DNA of 64,000 bases from Candidatus Methylomirabilota bacterium (GCA_028870115.1 JAGWQH010000015.1:1-64000); one strand, 5' to 3'; numbered from the stretch's first letter, positions 1 through 8,881 are shown. The notes: a model not told the origin generated them from the sequence alone. Program-made: numbers and translations.

Positions 1-1
1 C

Positions 2-907
2 CTGGTAAGCGGATTTATCCAGGACCAGATCGCGCTGATCCAGGATCGGCTCACGCTTACCCTCGGGTCCAAATTCGAGCACAACTCGTTCTCCGGTTTC
101 GAGTTCCAGCCGAACGCGCGATTGCTGTACTCCCCCAACGACTGGAATCGGGTGTGGGCGGCGATCTCGCGAGTGGTCAGGACACCGGCCAGATTCGAGC
201 GAGATGTCCAGACCAACGTGGCCGCGTTTCCTGGCCCCGGCGGACTTCCTACGCTCGTCCAGACGGCGGGCAACTCCGACTTTACCTCTGAGGAGTCGCT
301 CGCCTTCGAACTGGGTTACCGGGTACAGCCGGTCGAGTGGCTGACGCTCGATCTGGCCGGCTTCTACACCATCTATGACAACCTGAGGACGTCCGAACCC
401 AGCGCTCCTACGCTTATGGCGGACGCGGGTCCGCCTCACATCGTGCAGCCCTTTTTATTCGACAATCGGATGTCCGGCAACACATATGGCGCGGAGATCG
501 CCAGTACCTGGCACCTTGTGAGCTTCTGGCGAGTGCACATCAACTACTCCTATCTCATGGTTAAACTCCACCCCGATGCGACCAGTGTCGAACCGACGGC
601 CGATGAGGGACGTTCGCCGCGTCATCAAGTCCAGGTGCGCTCCCTCCTGGATCTTCCCTGGCACCTTCAGTTTGATGCATCGGCCTTCTTTGTCGATCGA
701 CTGCCTGAACTCGTCCCCTCTGTCCCGAGCTACCTGCGGCTCGATCTCCGCCTGGGGTGGCGTCCAACCGAGGCGTTCGATCTGAGCCTGGTCGGCCAGA
801 ACCTTCTGGACAACCGACATCCGGAGTGGGGTAGCATCTTCGGTATTCCTGTCAAGCCTACTGAGGTCCAGCGTAGTGTCTACGTGCAGGCCTCGTGGCG
901 GTTCTGA
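2..907 (+). CDS. TonB-dependent outer-membrane receptor, C-terminal part (5' end outside window)
   Basis: The frame is open from the first bases, so the gene begins left of the window; about 301 residues are visible. The sequence alternates polar and hydrophobic residues as in outer-membrane beta-barrel strands and ends in W-R-F, the aromatic C-terminal signature recognised by the BAM machinery. TonB-receptor barrel hallmarks near the end are a conserved LVGQNLLD segment and a short final strand. TonB receptors take up siderophores, cobalamin or other large ligands using energy from TonB-ExbBD. The plug domain, which would help identify the substrate, is missing. The following YfiR-like gene starts 3 bp after the stop, so the two are probably co-transcribed. 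The ligand cannot be named. Confidence 0.88.
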   Translation: MVSGFIQDQIALIQDRLTLTLGSKFEHNSFSGFEFQPNARLLYSPNDWNRVWAAISRVVRTPARFERDVQTNVAAFPGPGGLPTLVQTAGNSDFTSEESLAFELGYRVQPVEWLTLDLAGFYTIYDNLRTSEPSAPTLMADAGPPHIVQPFLFDNRMSGNTYGAEIASTWHLVSFWRVHINYSYLMVKLHPDATSVEPTADEGRSPRHQVQVRSLLDLPWHLQFDASAFFVDRLPELVPSVPSYLRLDLRLGWRPTEAFDLSLVGQNLLDNRHPEWGSIFGIPVKPTEVQRSVYVQASWRF

Positions 908-910
908 TCT

Positions 911-1480
911 TTGGTCAGGTGGTATATTCTTACTCGCATTATGCTGCTCTGTCTTCTACTGATGGCAAGCGGTGCGGATGGGGTACGCCTCAATAAGGCG
1001 CATGCCCAGTCGTTGCCTCTCGAATACCAGGTTAAGGCGGCTTTCCTGTATCAGTTCTCCAAATTCGTTGAGTGGCCGGCGCAGGCTTTCCGCACTAGCC
1101 AATACACGATCTGCATTGGAGTGATCGATGGCGGCCCCATGGCGAGTGCACTTCAGTCTATTGAGGGCAAGGAGGCAAAGGGCCGTCGAGTCGTAGTAAA
1201 ACGGTTTAAGGGACTGGAGGACCTGGAATTCTGCCATATCTTGTATATCAGCTCTGTCATGGAGAGCCACTTGGCGGAGATTCTGAACCAGCTCAAGGAG
1301 ACAAGCACACTGACGGTCAGCGACATCGATGGATTTGCCCGGCGCGGCGGGATGATCAATTTGATTATGGTTGAGGGCAAGATCCAGTTTGAGATCAACG
1401 TAGAGGCCGCCGAGAGGGCGAAGCTGCAGATCAGCTCGCATCTGCTCAGGCTGGCGCGAATCGTGCCGGGGGGACGCTAG
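911..1480 (+). CDS. YfiR-like (DUF4154) periplasmic protein
   Basis: A 189-residue protein with an N-terminal signal sequence (basic start, then a Leu/Met-rich core, with an A-H-A-Q type cleavage region near residue 33). The mature part begins with the family pattern Y-x-V-K-A-A-F-L-Y-x-F-x-K-F-V-x-W-P and has the two cysteines typical of DUF4154 (in YTICIG and LEFCH). In Pseudomonas, YfiR is a periplasmic repressor of the diguanylate cyclase YfiN. Here the next gene, 1 bp downstream, is a membrane histidine kinase with a periplasmic sensor domain, so this protein more likely feeds that kinase. The TTG start at 911 is 3 bp after the receptor stop; an in-frame ATG at 941 would give a shorter signal peptide. 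Neither has a strong ribosome-binding site. Confidence 0.82.
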   Translation: MVRWYILTRIMLLCLLLMASGADGVRLNKAHAQSLPLEYQVKAAFLYQFSKFVEWPAQAFRTSQYTICIGVIDGGPMASALQSIEGKEAKGRRVVVKRFKGLEDLEFCHILYISSVMESHLAEILNQLKETSTLTVSDIDGFARRGGMINLIMVEGKIQFEINVEAAERAKLQISSHLLRLARIVPGGR

Positions 1481-1481
1481 C

Positions 1482-3068
1482 ATGCGCTTTTTTCGGGATG
1501 TCCCTATCCAGAAAAAGCTGAGGCGCATCACGATGCTGACCACCAGTGTCGCACTGTTGCTGACCGGCGCCGCCCTCATCGTTTACGAGTTGGTGACATA
1601 CCGTTCTGTCACGACCCGCGAGCTGATGAGTTTGGCTGACGTCATCGGAGCGAACAGCGCAGCCGCTCTCACATTCAACGATCCGAAGGCCGCGGAAGAG
1701 ACGCTTTCCGCATTGCGGAAGGACTCTCGGATCACGTTAGCGGCCATCTACACGAAAGAGAGAAATGTTTTTGCCGTGTACCGACGCCGACATCTACAGA
1801 GGGACGCGATTCCGATCGTGCCCTTGGCGGATGGAAGTAGGTTAGAGGGAAGGCGTCTGATCATCTTTCACCCGATTATCCTCGACCAGGAGAAGATCGG
1901 GACACTCTACATCCAGGCAGACACGCAAGAGGTGTATGCCCGCCTGCGGGTAAGCGCAGTGATCGTTCTTGGTGTGTTATTGGCTTCTTCACTGGTGGCG
2001 CTGTTCCTGGCTTCAAAACTCGAGGGCGTGATTTCTCAGCCGGTTTTGAATCTTGCGCGTACGGCAGCAATTGTTTCAGAAATGCAAGACTACTCGGTTC
2101 GGGTCGCTGGGTCCAGCCAGGATGAATTGGGCCAACTGATCGATGGGTTCAACGAGATGTTGACACAGGTCCAGCGACGGGATATAGCGCTTCAAGAAGC
2201 GCGTGACCAACTCGAGGCTACGGTCGAGCACCGCACACGGCAACTGCAAGAGGCCAAACAGCGAGCCGAGGAGGCCTCCCGTCATAAGTCGTTATTCCTG
2301 TCCAATATGTCTCACGAACTCCGAACACCGTTGAACTCTATTCTCGGCTTTGCCTGGCTACTGCAGGACCCTGCCGTTAGTTCCTTGGATGAGAAGCAGA
2401 CACGGTTCACGAGGAACATTGCCACAAGTGGGGAGCACCTCCTTACCCTGATTAATGATCTCCTTGACCTCTCTAAAGTCGAGGCAGGGAAGGTTGTCCT
2501 TCAACTTCAGTCCTTCCCTCTCGGGGACGCCATCAAGGAGGCCATCTACGCTATTCGCCTGCAGGCCGAGCAGAAACAACAGACACTTGAACTCTCGATG
2601 GATGACGACAAACCGATCATCATGGCAGACCCCACCCGCTTTAGGCAGGTTCTCTATAACCTTCTTGCGAATGCCGTCAAGTTCACCCCGGCGGGCGGGC
2701 GGATCAGTGTGACCGCGCAGATTATTTCAGGCGCCGGGCACCGGGAGGCGGGAAACCAGGACGTGGAGCCCCTGTACCCTGTATCCTGTACTCTGTACTC
2801 TGGCGACTGTGTCGAAATCGCTGTCTCTGATACCGGAATCGGGATCAAGTCGGAGGATCTCGCCAAGCTCTTCCAGATCTTCACCCAGCTCGAGTCTGCC
2901 ATTACTAAGCAGTTTCAGGGTACGGGCCTGGGTCTTGCACTCACGAAGCAACTTGTCGAGTTGCATGGAGGATCGATCTGGGCGTCATCAAAGGGAGAGG
3001 GCCGAGGGAGTACCTTTACGGTCCGGTTACCGCTCTCCCCTCAAGGGTTGTCAGAAAGGGATACGTAA
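1482..3068 (+). CDS. Membrane sensor histidine kinase (CHASE8-like, HAMP, HisKA, HATPase)
   Basis: 528 residues. Two transmembrane segments (about residues 18-38 and 158-178) flank a periplasmic sensor region that resembles CHASE8. A HAMP domain, a coiled coil, HisKA with the phospho-acceptor His278 in SHELRTPLN, and an HATPase_c domain with N box (NLLANAVKF), DTGIGI near residue 450 and GTGLGL near 480 follow. The kinase should autophosphorylate and pass phosphate to the receiver encoded next. The HATPase domain has an insertion of roughly 20-25 residues just before the DTGIGI strand, and it contains a heptamer tandem repeat in the DNA (2770-2804). All catalytic boxes remain, so activity is plausible. 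It likely forms one operon with the TonB receptor and the YfiR-like gene. Confidence 0.92.
   Translation: MRFFRDVPIQKKLRRITMLTTSVALLLTGAALIVYELVTYRSVTTRELMSLADVIGANSAAALTFNDPKAAEETLSALRKDSRITLAAIYTKERNVFAVYRRRHLQRDAIPIVPLADGSRLEGRRLIIFHPIILDQEKIGTLYIQADTQEVYARLRVSAVIVLGVLLASSLVALFLASKLEGVISQPVLNLARTAAIVSEMQDYSVRVAGSSQDELGQLIDGFNEMLTQVQRRDIALQEARDQLEATVEHRTRQLQEAKQRAEEASRHKSLFLSNMSHELRTPLNSILGFAWLLQDPAVSSLDEKQTRFTRNIATSGEHLLTLINDLLDLSKVEAGKVVLQLQSFPLGDAIKEAIYAIRLQAEQKQQTLELSMDDDKPIIMADPTRFRQVLYNLLANAVKFTPAGGRISVTAQIISGAGHREAGNQDVEPLYPVSCTLYSGDCVEIAVSDTGIGIKSEDLAKLFQIFTQLESAITKQFQGTGLGLALTKQLVELHGGSIWASSKGEGRGSTFTVRLPLSPQGLSERDT
2770..2804 (+). repeat. Degenerate heptamer tandem repeat (5 units) inside the kinase gene
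   Basis: Five consecutive 7-bp units read CCCTGTA, CCCTGTA, TCCTGTA, CTCTGTA and CTCTGGC. They lie in the HATPase-coding region and translate as part of an extra surface segment. Similar 7-bp-period arrays occur at 5198-5218 and 11679-11699 between genes. Confidence 0.75.
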
Positions 3069-3069
3069 G

Positions 3070-3452
3070 ATGGCACAAGGAAAGATTCTCGTGGTAGAGG
3101 ATCACCCGATGAACCGGGAGTTGATCGTCACTACTCTGGAAGCGATGGGATACATCGTGCTTGAGGCGGAGGATGGCCAGGGGCTTTTAGAGCGGGTCAA
3201 GGTCGAGCGGCCGGCCCTCATCATCATGGACGTACAGCTTCCGTACATTGATGGCTTCACGCTCACTCAACAGCTTAAGACCGACATCGAGACGCGCGCG
3301 ATTCCTGTGTGCTCGTCACCAGCGCCTTCAGTCGACCTGAAGACCGCGCGCGGGCTCTGGAGGCCGGCTGCGCAGACTTCCTTACCAAACCTCTTGATAT
3401 ACCACTCTTTTTGCGGGCCGTCGCCAGACTTCTGTCGCAAGTCGTGAGCTGA
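3070..3452 (+). pseudogene. CheY-like response regulator with a frameshift
   Basis: Starts 1 bp after the kinase stop. The first 80 residues are a good receiver domain: acidic pair in VVEDHP, phospho-acceptor Asp54 in IIMDVQLP. At about 3307-3311 the frame breaks. In the same frame the reading becomes low-quality and stops at 3447. From 3309 the +2 frame restores the family sequence (VLVTSAFS, then EAGCADFLTKPL with the conserved Lys) up to a stop at 3450-3452. One missing base in a GTGTG stretch explains this. Either the gene is broken, or the base is a sequencing or assembly error; a receiver without its switch Thr and Lys would not work. If intact it would be a single-domain receiver of about 127 residues that takes phosphate from the kinase. 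Confidence 0.85.
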
Positions 3453-3489
3453 TCAGAGTTGGACCGGGTTATCGCTGACTCTTTCCACA

Positions 3490-3519
3490 TTGATTTCTTC
3501 ACGCTGCTCGCCCTATAAT
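3490..3519 (+). promoter_or_regulatory. Sigma-70-type promoter upstream of the zinc-ribbon gene
   Basis: TTGATT at 3490-3495 and a perfect TATAAT at 3514-3519, separated by 18 bp. It lies in the gap after the two-component genes and would start transcription about 135 bp before the FmdB-like gene, possibly continuing into the cytochrome gene. Confidence 0.6.
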
Positions 3520-3660
3520 ATCGATGTTTATCGTGACACTCCGCTTGTTGAAGGACTGAAAATATATCGTAACCAATCAGCGACTGTTTCGCCGGGTCGC
3601 GCAGTCTGGTCTCCGGTAGGATCTTTCCAACGATAACCGTACGAAGGGAGGGGAAGACTG

Positions 3661-3825
3661 ATGCCTAGCTATGATTTCAAGTGTGAGAAGTGCGGCAAGA
3701 AATTCTCACTGACTATGAGCATCAAGGAGCGAGAGACCAAGCGGTTGAAATGTCCGAAATGTGGCGCAGGCAAACCGGCGCCCATCTTCTCGACCTTTTT
3801 TGCCAAGACCTCGCGTAAGAGCTGA
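3661..3825 (+). CDS. FmdB-family zinc-ribbon protein
   Basis: A 54-residue protein starting MPSYDFKCEKCGKKF. It has two CxxC knuckles (CEKC and CPKC), which should bind one zinc ion, as in the FmdB / CxxC_CXXC_SSSS family of putative regulatory zinc ribbons. A strong ribosome-binding site (AGGGAGGGGAAG) lies a few bases before the ATG. The next gene, a multiheme cytochrome, starts 37 bp downstream. The exact role is unknown; regulation or protein-protein contacts are guesses from the fold. Confidence 0.85.
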   Translation: MPSYDFKCEKCGKKFSLTMSIKERETKRLKCPKCGAGKPAPIFSTFFAKTSRKS

Positions 3826-3862
3826 GGTGGTACGTGATTCGACGGAAGATTATAGACATTGA

Positions 3863-5188
3863 ATGATGAAACGGTTGCTCCTGTACATTGCAGTGATGAG
3901 CGTAGGCCTGGGACTCTCGTCTGGAGTACGGGCCATGAGTGATCCGACGTCGGCTGCCGATGACCACACCCAGAACGAGTTTCTCATGCGCCATTGGCAG
4001 GTACCCATCCCGCCTCAAGGCGAGCCGCCTGCCCATTTCTCATCGATTGAGGCGTCACTTGATCCGGAAGGGTGCGCCGTCTGCCATCGAGCGCAGTACG
4101 AGGACTGGATCGGCAGCCTCCACAGCAAAAGCATGGGGCCAGGGGTGAGAGGGCAGACAATGGAGTTGATCCATGACGATCCCAAAGTGGCGCTTCTGTG
4201 CTACAGTTGCCATGTCCCTCTCACCGAGCAGCAGGAGAAGGTCGTGGACAAAGGTGGCCGCGCCTCTCTTTTCAGGAGGCACCGCACCTTTTCGACCTTG
4301 CTACCGAATGCAATAGAGAATCGGGCCGGCACCGTGATGAAATTCAAAGCTAACCGCGCCTTTTCAGCCGCGCTACAGCAAAAAGGCCTGACCTGTGCCG
4401 GGTGCCATGTGCGAGGGCATCAGCGCTTCGGGCCGCCGAAGCGAGACGGCTCGACCGAGAACTCCGCGCCGGCGGCGCAGATTCCCCACGGTGGCGCCAT
4501 CAGGACGGCGGCCTTTGAACGAGCTGAGTTCTGCAAGGGGTGCCACCAGTTCGAGCTGAACGGGTATGCGCTGAACGGCAAGTTGCTTGAAAATACCTAC
4601 AATGAATGGAAAGAAGGGCCGTATGCGCGGGAAGGCAAGGCCTGCCAGAGCTGCCATATGCCGGAGCGACGGCATCTGTGGCGAGGGATCCATGATCCTG
4701 AGATGGTCAAGCAAGGCGTCGCTGTCCGCCTGGCGTTGGATAGGGCGCACTATCAGGTCGGCGAGCAACTCCGGGCCGAGATCACGTTGGCCAATACCGG
4801 GGTTGGACATGACTTCCCAACTTATGTGACGCCGAAGATCGTCGTCCGGTTTGAGTTGGCAGATGCAGACGGAAAGCCGGTGGAGAAGAGTGCGCAAGAG
4901 GAACGGATCGGGCGGGAGGTTACGCTTGACTTGACGCAAGAACTCTCTGATACCAGGATTGCGCCGGGTACAAGCCGTATCGTCCGCTATGTCAGAGCGA
5001 TCGATCGGACAGGGCTTACGTTGCGCGCGTCCGTCGTCGTCGTGCCGGACGATTTCTACATCAAGTTTTTCGAAGCAACGCTGCCCAAAGCGAGAGCGAA
5101 GGAGGCCAAGGCGCTGATTGAACAGGCTATTCGCGAGGGACGGGCGCGGTCGTTCCCCATCTTCACGGAGAACGTGATTGTGTCCTAA
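3863..5188 (+). CDS. Periplasmic pentaheme cytochrome c (cytochrome c554-like domain)
   Basis: 441 residues with a signal peptide (cleavage after V-R-A near residue 25). Five CxxCH heme-attachment sites start at Cys71, 113, 178, 224 and 261. The first stretch (CAVCH followed by a D-W and H-S-x-S-M pattern) resembles the c554/NrfB-like multiheme cytochromes that carry or process electrons in nitrogen or metal respiration. Residues after about 285 contain no heme and look like a beta-sandwich domain. It could be an electron carrier or a small-molecule redox enzyme. There is no partner reductase next to it, so the substrate is unknown. Two ATGs (3863, 3866) are possible. Confidence 0.85.
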   Translation: MMKRLLLYIAVMSVGLGLSSGVRAMSDPTSAADDHTQNEFLMRHWQVPIPPQGEPPAHFSSIEASLDPEGCAVCHRAQYEDWIGSLHSKSMGPGVRGQTMELIHDDPKVALLCYSCHVPLTEQQEKVVDKGGRASLFRRHRTFSTLLPNAIENRAGTVMKFKANRAFSAALQQKGLTCAGCHVRGHQRFGPPKRDGSTENSAPAAQIPHGGAIRTAAFERAEFCKGCHQFELNGYALNGKLLENTYNEWKEGPYAREGKACQSCHMPERRHLWRGIHDPEMVKQGVAVRLALDRAHYQVGEQLRAEITLANTGVGHDFPTYVTPKIVVRFELADADGKPVEKSAQEERIGREVTLDLTQELSDTRIAPGTSRIVRYVRAIDRTGLTLRASVVVVPDDFYIKFFEATLPKARAKEAKALIEQAIREGRARSFPIFTENVIVS

Positions 5189-5197
5189 TGCAGCGAA

Positions 5198-5218
5198 TAG
5201 CTGATAGCTGTTAGCTAG
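5198..5218 (+). repeat. Heptamer tandem repeat (3 units)
   Basis: Units TAGCTGA, TAGCTGT and TAGCTAG follow each other directly between the cytochrome stop and the ribosome-binding site of the next gene. The period is the same as in the arrays at 2770 and 11679, but the unit sequence differs. Confidence 0.6.
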
Positions 5219-5234
5219 GTATTGGAGGAGTGTA

Positions 5235-6764
5235 GTGAGGGTCTTGTTGGTACACCCAAGCTGCTTGATGTACTCTGAGCTGTTCCTCAGGCTGGAGCCG
5301 CTGGGGCTGGAGCGGGTGGCCCAGGCTGCCAGGCTGGCGGGCCATGAGGTCAGGCTCTTTGATCTCCAGGTCTTTCATCGTGAGGACTACCTGCGGGAGC
5401 TCCAGGAGTTCCGCCCTCAGACCGTAGGCTTTTCGCTGAACTTTCTCGCCAATGTCCCGGAGGTGGTGGATCTGGCAAAAGAGACCAAGCGTCTGCTCCC
5501 CGACTGTTTCGTGTTTGCCGGGGGCCACAGCGCTTCCTTTGTCCCCCAAGAGCTCCTGGAACATGGACAAGGCGCCATGGATTGTATTGTTCGGGGAGAA
5601 GGGGAACCGATTACTGCGCCCCTGCTGGAAGCGATCCAGGATGGAGGGATCGAAACGCTTCCCGGGATGGTAACGCCTTACGGTGTAGGCCCCCCACCGA
5701 TGATGCTGCACGATTTGGATAGTACGCTACCCGCCCGGGACCTTGCCCGCCGACGCCACAAGTATTTCATCGGGGTTCTGGATCCCTGCGCCTCAATTGA
5801 GTTTACCCGCGGCTGCCCCTGGGACTGCTCGTTTTGCAGCGCATGGACCTTCTACGGTCGGAGCTACCGCAAGATTTCTCCCGAGGTGGTGGGGGAGGAC
5901 CTGGCGAGGATCCAAGAGCCCAATGCCTTCATTGTGGACGATGTGGCTTTCATTCATCCCGAGGACGGGATGGCGATCGGCCGTGAGATCGAACGTCGGG
6001 GGATCCGGAAGCAGTATTACCTGGAGACTCGATGTGATGTGTTGCTCCGCAATCAGGAGGTGTTCGCCTATTGGAAGCGCCTCGGGCTCCGGTATATGTT
6101 CCTCGGTCTGGAGGCCCTTGACGAGGAAGGCCTGAAGCGTATCCGCAAGCGGGTGACGCCCAGCGACAACTTCAAGGCCCTGGAGGTGGCGCGGACAATG
6201 GGATTCACAGTGGCCCTCAACATTATTGCCGATTCGGGCTGGGACGAAGAACGGTTCCGGGTTATCCGCGAGTGGGCGGCCGGCGTACCCGAGATCGTCC
6301 ACCTGACCGTCAATACACCGTATCCGGGAACAGAGACCTGGCTGACCGAGTCAAGGCGGCTGACCTCGCTCGACTACCGCCTCTTCGACGTGCAGCATGC
6401 CGTCCTGCCGACGACGCTTCCGCTGAAGCGGTTCTATGAAGAGCTGGTGAAGACCCAGGCGGTGTTGAATCGTAAGCACTTGGGCTGGGCTGCGGTGCGC
6501 GGGACCTTTTCCACCGCATCGAAACTGCTGCTGCAAGGTCAGACCAACTTCGTTCGAATGCTCTGGAAGTTTTCGCAGGTGTACAATCCGGATCGGCAGT
6601 ACGGGGACCACTTGAAAGAGGTAAAATACGCCCTGAGCCCGCCGCCGGACCAACAGGCCGCAAAGCCAACGCCGGTCAAACTGTTCGTCCACGCTCCAGT
6701 GGCGGCCGGGCAGCGAGCGGTCCACGCCGAGAGAGACTCTAACGGAGAGGGCCTTCCTCGGTGA
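5235..6764 (+). CDS. hpnR: B12-binding radical SAM protein, hopanoid C-3 methylase (HpnR)
   Basis: 509 residues. The N-terminal B12-binding domain starts VRVLLVHPS and carries the PLGLERVA segment; the radical SAM core has Cys194-x3-Cys198-x2-Cys201 (CPWDCSFC) for the 4Fe-4S cluster. The regions LDPCASIEFTRGCPWD and SAWTFYGRSYR are characteristic of HpnR, which adds a methyl group at C-3 of hopanoids using SAM and cobalamin. The GTG start at 5235 is chosen because GGAGGAG lies at the right distance (5224-5230). A second hopanoid gene, hpnD, is in the window, so substrate supply is plausible. 3-Methylhopanoids are known from methanotrophs, acetic acid bacteria and NC10 bacteria. Other B12-radical SAM methylases are possible but fit less well. 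Confidence 0.85.
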   Translation: MRVLLVHPSCLMYSELFLRLEPLGLERVAQAARLAGHEVRLFDLQVFHREDYLRELQEFRPQTVGFSLNFLANVPEVVDLAKETKRLLPDCFVFAGGHSASFVPQELLEHGQGAMDCIVRGEGEPITAPLLEAIQDGGIETLPGMVTPYGVGPPPMMLHDLDSTLPARDLARRRHKYFIGVLDPCASIEFTRGCPWDCSFCSAWTFYGRSYRKISPEVVGEDLARIQEPNAFIVDDVAFIHPEDGMAIGREIERRGIRKQYYLETRCDVLLRNQEVFAYWKRLGLRYMFLGLEALDEEGLKRIRKRVTPSDNFKALEVARTMGFTVALNIIADSGWDEERFRVIREWAAGVPEIVHLTVNTPYPGTETWLTESRRLTSLDYRLFDVQHAVLPTTLPLKRFYEELVKTQAVLNRKHLGWAAVRGTFSTASKLLLQGQTNFVRMLWKFSQVYNPDRQYGDHLKEVKYALSPPPDQQAAKPTPVKLFVHAPVAAGQRAVHAERDSNGEGLPR

Positions 6765-6818
6765 AGGGGCGACGCGGAATGTTGCTGTGATCCAACAGGC
6801 TGAAGAGGAGAAGGAGAC

Positions 6819-8030
6819 GTGAAGAGGCAAGTTATCGCGTTTGCGGTCATCACGCTGCTGGCCGGAGGACTGGCTTGGGGCTCTGACTATTATATGAATC
6901 ACGGACACTGGTACGCAAAGGAACCGGAAAAGGACTTCGCCCTCGCGAGGCTGATCGCCGACATTCGGACGGCTACTCAGCAGTATCAGAATCTGGAGCA
7001 GGCCAAGGCGGATGGGTACACGCAGATATCGGGGAATGTGCCGTTAGAGGGCTACCACTTTCAGAAGGCAGCTATCACGCAATTTGATTATCATCACCCC
7101 TCCACGCTCCTGTTCTCTGAAAGGGGGGGGCGCTGGCAACTGGTCGGCTTGCAGTACACGGCTTCCGGAACTCGTCCCGCCGAGAGCCCGTTTCAAGGAA
7201 TAGACTGGGAGCGGAGTCTGGCGATCTGCCGTTATGCGGACTGGCAGGAGTTTCGATCACCCTCCCGGGAAGGTTGTCCTCAAGTTCATCCTGAAACACA
7301 GAGCGCGTTCACCGCCTGGTATCCGGACACGTGGGTGATCCGTCTCTGGATCTGGTATCCAAATCCGTACGGGTTGTTCGCAAGCATGAACCCGCTTCTG
7401 GCGCCGTTCGATGATCACACGATCCCGCCGGATGAAGCGGGAAGCTGGGAGACGTGGAAAGCGCATACGGCCTTCTCGAACTTTAACCACCACTTTTCCG
7501 GATGGCTGGTGCTCGTCATGGGGATGGCGATGACGGGTGCCGCCCTGTGGGGAGGTCGGGAATCGAGGTTCGCCCATCTGTGGCCGATGCTGACGCTGGG
7601 TGTGGCGCTCTTCATTCTGTACCGGAGCGACCCGGAGTATTGGCCGTTCGGCCCGAGAACCCTGACCGAACTCATGGGCGACCGGGAGGCCATCGAACAC
7701 AAGCTCTCCGGCGTCATCGTCCTCGCAATGGGATCTGTAGAATGGCTGCGGGCGCGAGGTACATTCAGCCATTGGGTGTGGGGAATGATCTTTCCCTGGC
7801 TTGCCATCATGGGGGGGACGACCCTTTTATTTCATCTGCATCCTATCAGCAACTTCAACTACCTTGGGCGCAGCAATTCGCCTCACACGACCGAGGGAAT
7901 CACCGCGATCCTTGCCGGCATGACGTACCTTCTGGGAACGTTGGGGATCATGAAACAACGTTGGTGGGGGCTGGTTCCGGCTCTCTTCGTGATCCTTATG
8001 GGCGTACAACTTATTGTCTATGTTGAATAG
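6819..8030 (+). CDS. Unrecognised membrane protein: periplasmic His-rich domain plus multi-TM domain
   Basis: 403 residues. After a signal peptide or membrane anchor (residues 1-22), residues 23-220 form a soluble domain, probably periplasmic, rich in His, Trp and Tyr (for example TQFDYHHPSTLLF and RLWIWYPNPYGLFA); the latter type of segment occurs in a widespread family of uncharacterised periplasmic proteins. From about residue 228, six or so transmembrane helices follow, with histidines at membrane edges (NHHFSGW, IEHKLSG, FHLHP, SPHTTEG), a pattern seen in copper- or heme-related membrane proteins. The GTG start has an excellent ribosome-binding site (GAGGAGAAGGAG). I do not recognise a function; metal or heme handling is only a suggestion from the histidines. 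Confidence 0.8.
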   Translation: MKRQVIAFAVITLLAGGLAWGSDYYMNHGHWYAKEPEKDFALARLIADIRTATQQYQNLEQAKADGYTQISGNVPLEGYHFQKAAITQFDYHHPSTLLFSERGGRWQLVGLQYTASGTRPAESPFQGIDWERSLAICRYADWQEFRSPSREGCPQVHPETQSAFTAWYPDTWVIRLWIWYPNPYGLFASMNPLLAPFDDHTIPPDEAGSWETWKAHTAFSNFNHHFSGWLVLVMGMAMTGAALWGGRESRFAHLWPMLTLGVALFILYRSDPEYWPFGPRTLTELMGDREAIEHKLSGVIVLAMGSVEWLRARGTFSHWVWGMIFPWLAIMGGTTLLFHLHPISNFNYLGRSNSPHTTEGITAILAGMTYLLGTLGIMKQRWWGLVPALFVILMGVQLIVYVE

Positions 8031-8042
8031 CAGCGCTGCGGC

Positions 8043-8684
8043 TTAGTCCTTCTTCTTCCACATCCCGTCGGATTCGGTGCGTCGCTTCAGGCTCAACAGC
8101 GCATCCGATAAATCGTTCCTGAGCATAAAATCTTCCAGGAACCTGGGGATGAAGAAGCCGCTGTCCAGGGTGGTTGTGTATCGAAGAATAGTCTTACCCT
8201 GGTTGTACGGGAGGAACTCCCAACCACCGAACGTCTCCGCGATGTCGTGTTTCCTTGATTTATCCAGCGTCCAGTTCACTGTTTTCTGGTCAGGTTTGAA
8301 GACAAGATCGATCGTATAGCTGATGACGCCGAGCGGGACGCGAACCGTCTCGGTGACCTTCATCGTACTGTGTGTCTTTTCCAGAACCTCCACCTTCTCG
8401 AGCCGCGGCATAAATTCGTCGAACTTCTGATAATTGAGCATGACCGCCCACGCAACGTCCGGCAACCTGTTGATGACGCAGTAGGCAATGATTCTGGTAC
8501 CGCGCGCGCCGTCTCTTGTGGGATAGGTATCTGTCTTGACGACTACTCCGCCCTTTTCCATTCTGATTAATTCGCTTGCCGTGAGTCCAGTCGTTGCGGA
8601 TTCAACAGCCCCTAAAGCGGCTGCCGGAAGCAGCAGCACGAACGCAGCAAAGATGAGGAGTTTTACCGTAGTCCTGTGCAGCAT
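8043..8684 (-). CDS. START/SRPBCC-family secreted protein
   Basis: 213 residues from the ATG at 8684, chosen because GGAGG sits 8 bases upstream and a clean signal peptide follows (LLIFAAFVLLLPAAALG). Upstream in-frame ATGs exist but would put charged sequence before the signal. The mature part looks like the START / polyketide-cyclase fold: V-I-N-R-L-P-D-V-A-W-A-V and E-F-M-P-R-L-E-K-V-E are typical of the opening helix and strand that bind lipids or other hydrophobic ligands. It is convergent with the preceding membrane protein (12 bp apart). The ligand is unknown; a lipid-transfer role in the periplasm is an inference. Confidence 0.75.
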   Translation of the reverse strand: MLHRTTVKLLIFAAFVLLLPAAALGAVESATTGLTASELIRMEKGGVVVKTDTYPTRDGARGTRIIAYCVINRLPDVAWAVMLNYQKFDEFMPRLEKVEVLEKTHSTMKVTETVRVPLGVISYTIDLVFKPDQKTVNWTLDKSRKHDIAETFGGWEFLPYNQGKTILRYTTTLDSGFFIPRFLEDFMLRNDLSDALLSLKRRTESDGMWKKKD

Positions 8685-8881
8685 CTGAACGAGCCTCCGG
8701 TGTGGCGCATCGTCCCTGACACGGGCGTACTCACGCGCGGTCCCAGGCAAATGATATCTCGGATTGTCCATCGTGTCCATCACGGACAGTGTTATGCTGG
8801 GCTTCCGTAGCGGTGGAACCTGCAACTGGCGTCATCCTGATGTCGGCTATATGATAGAGTGATGATGGGAGGTGACTGACG

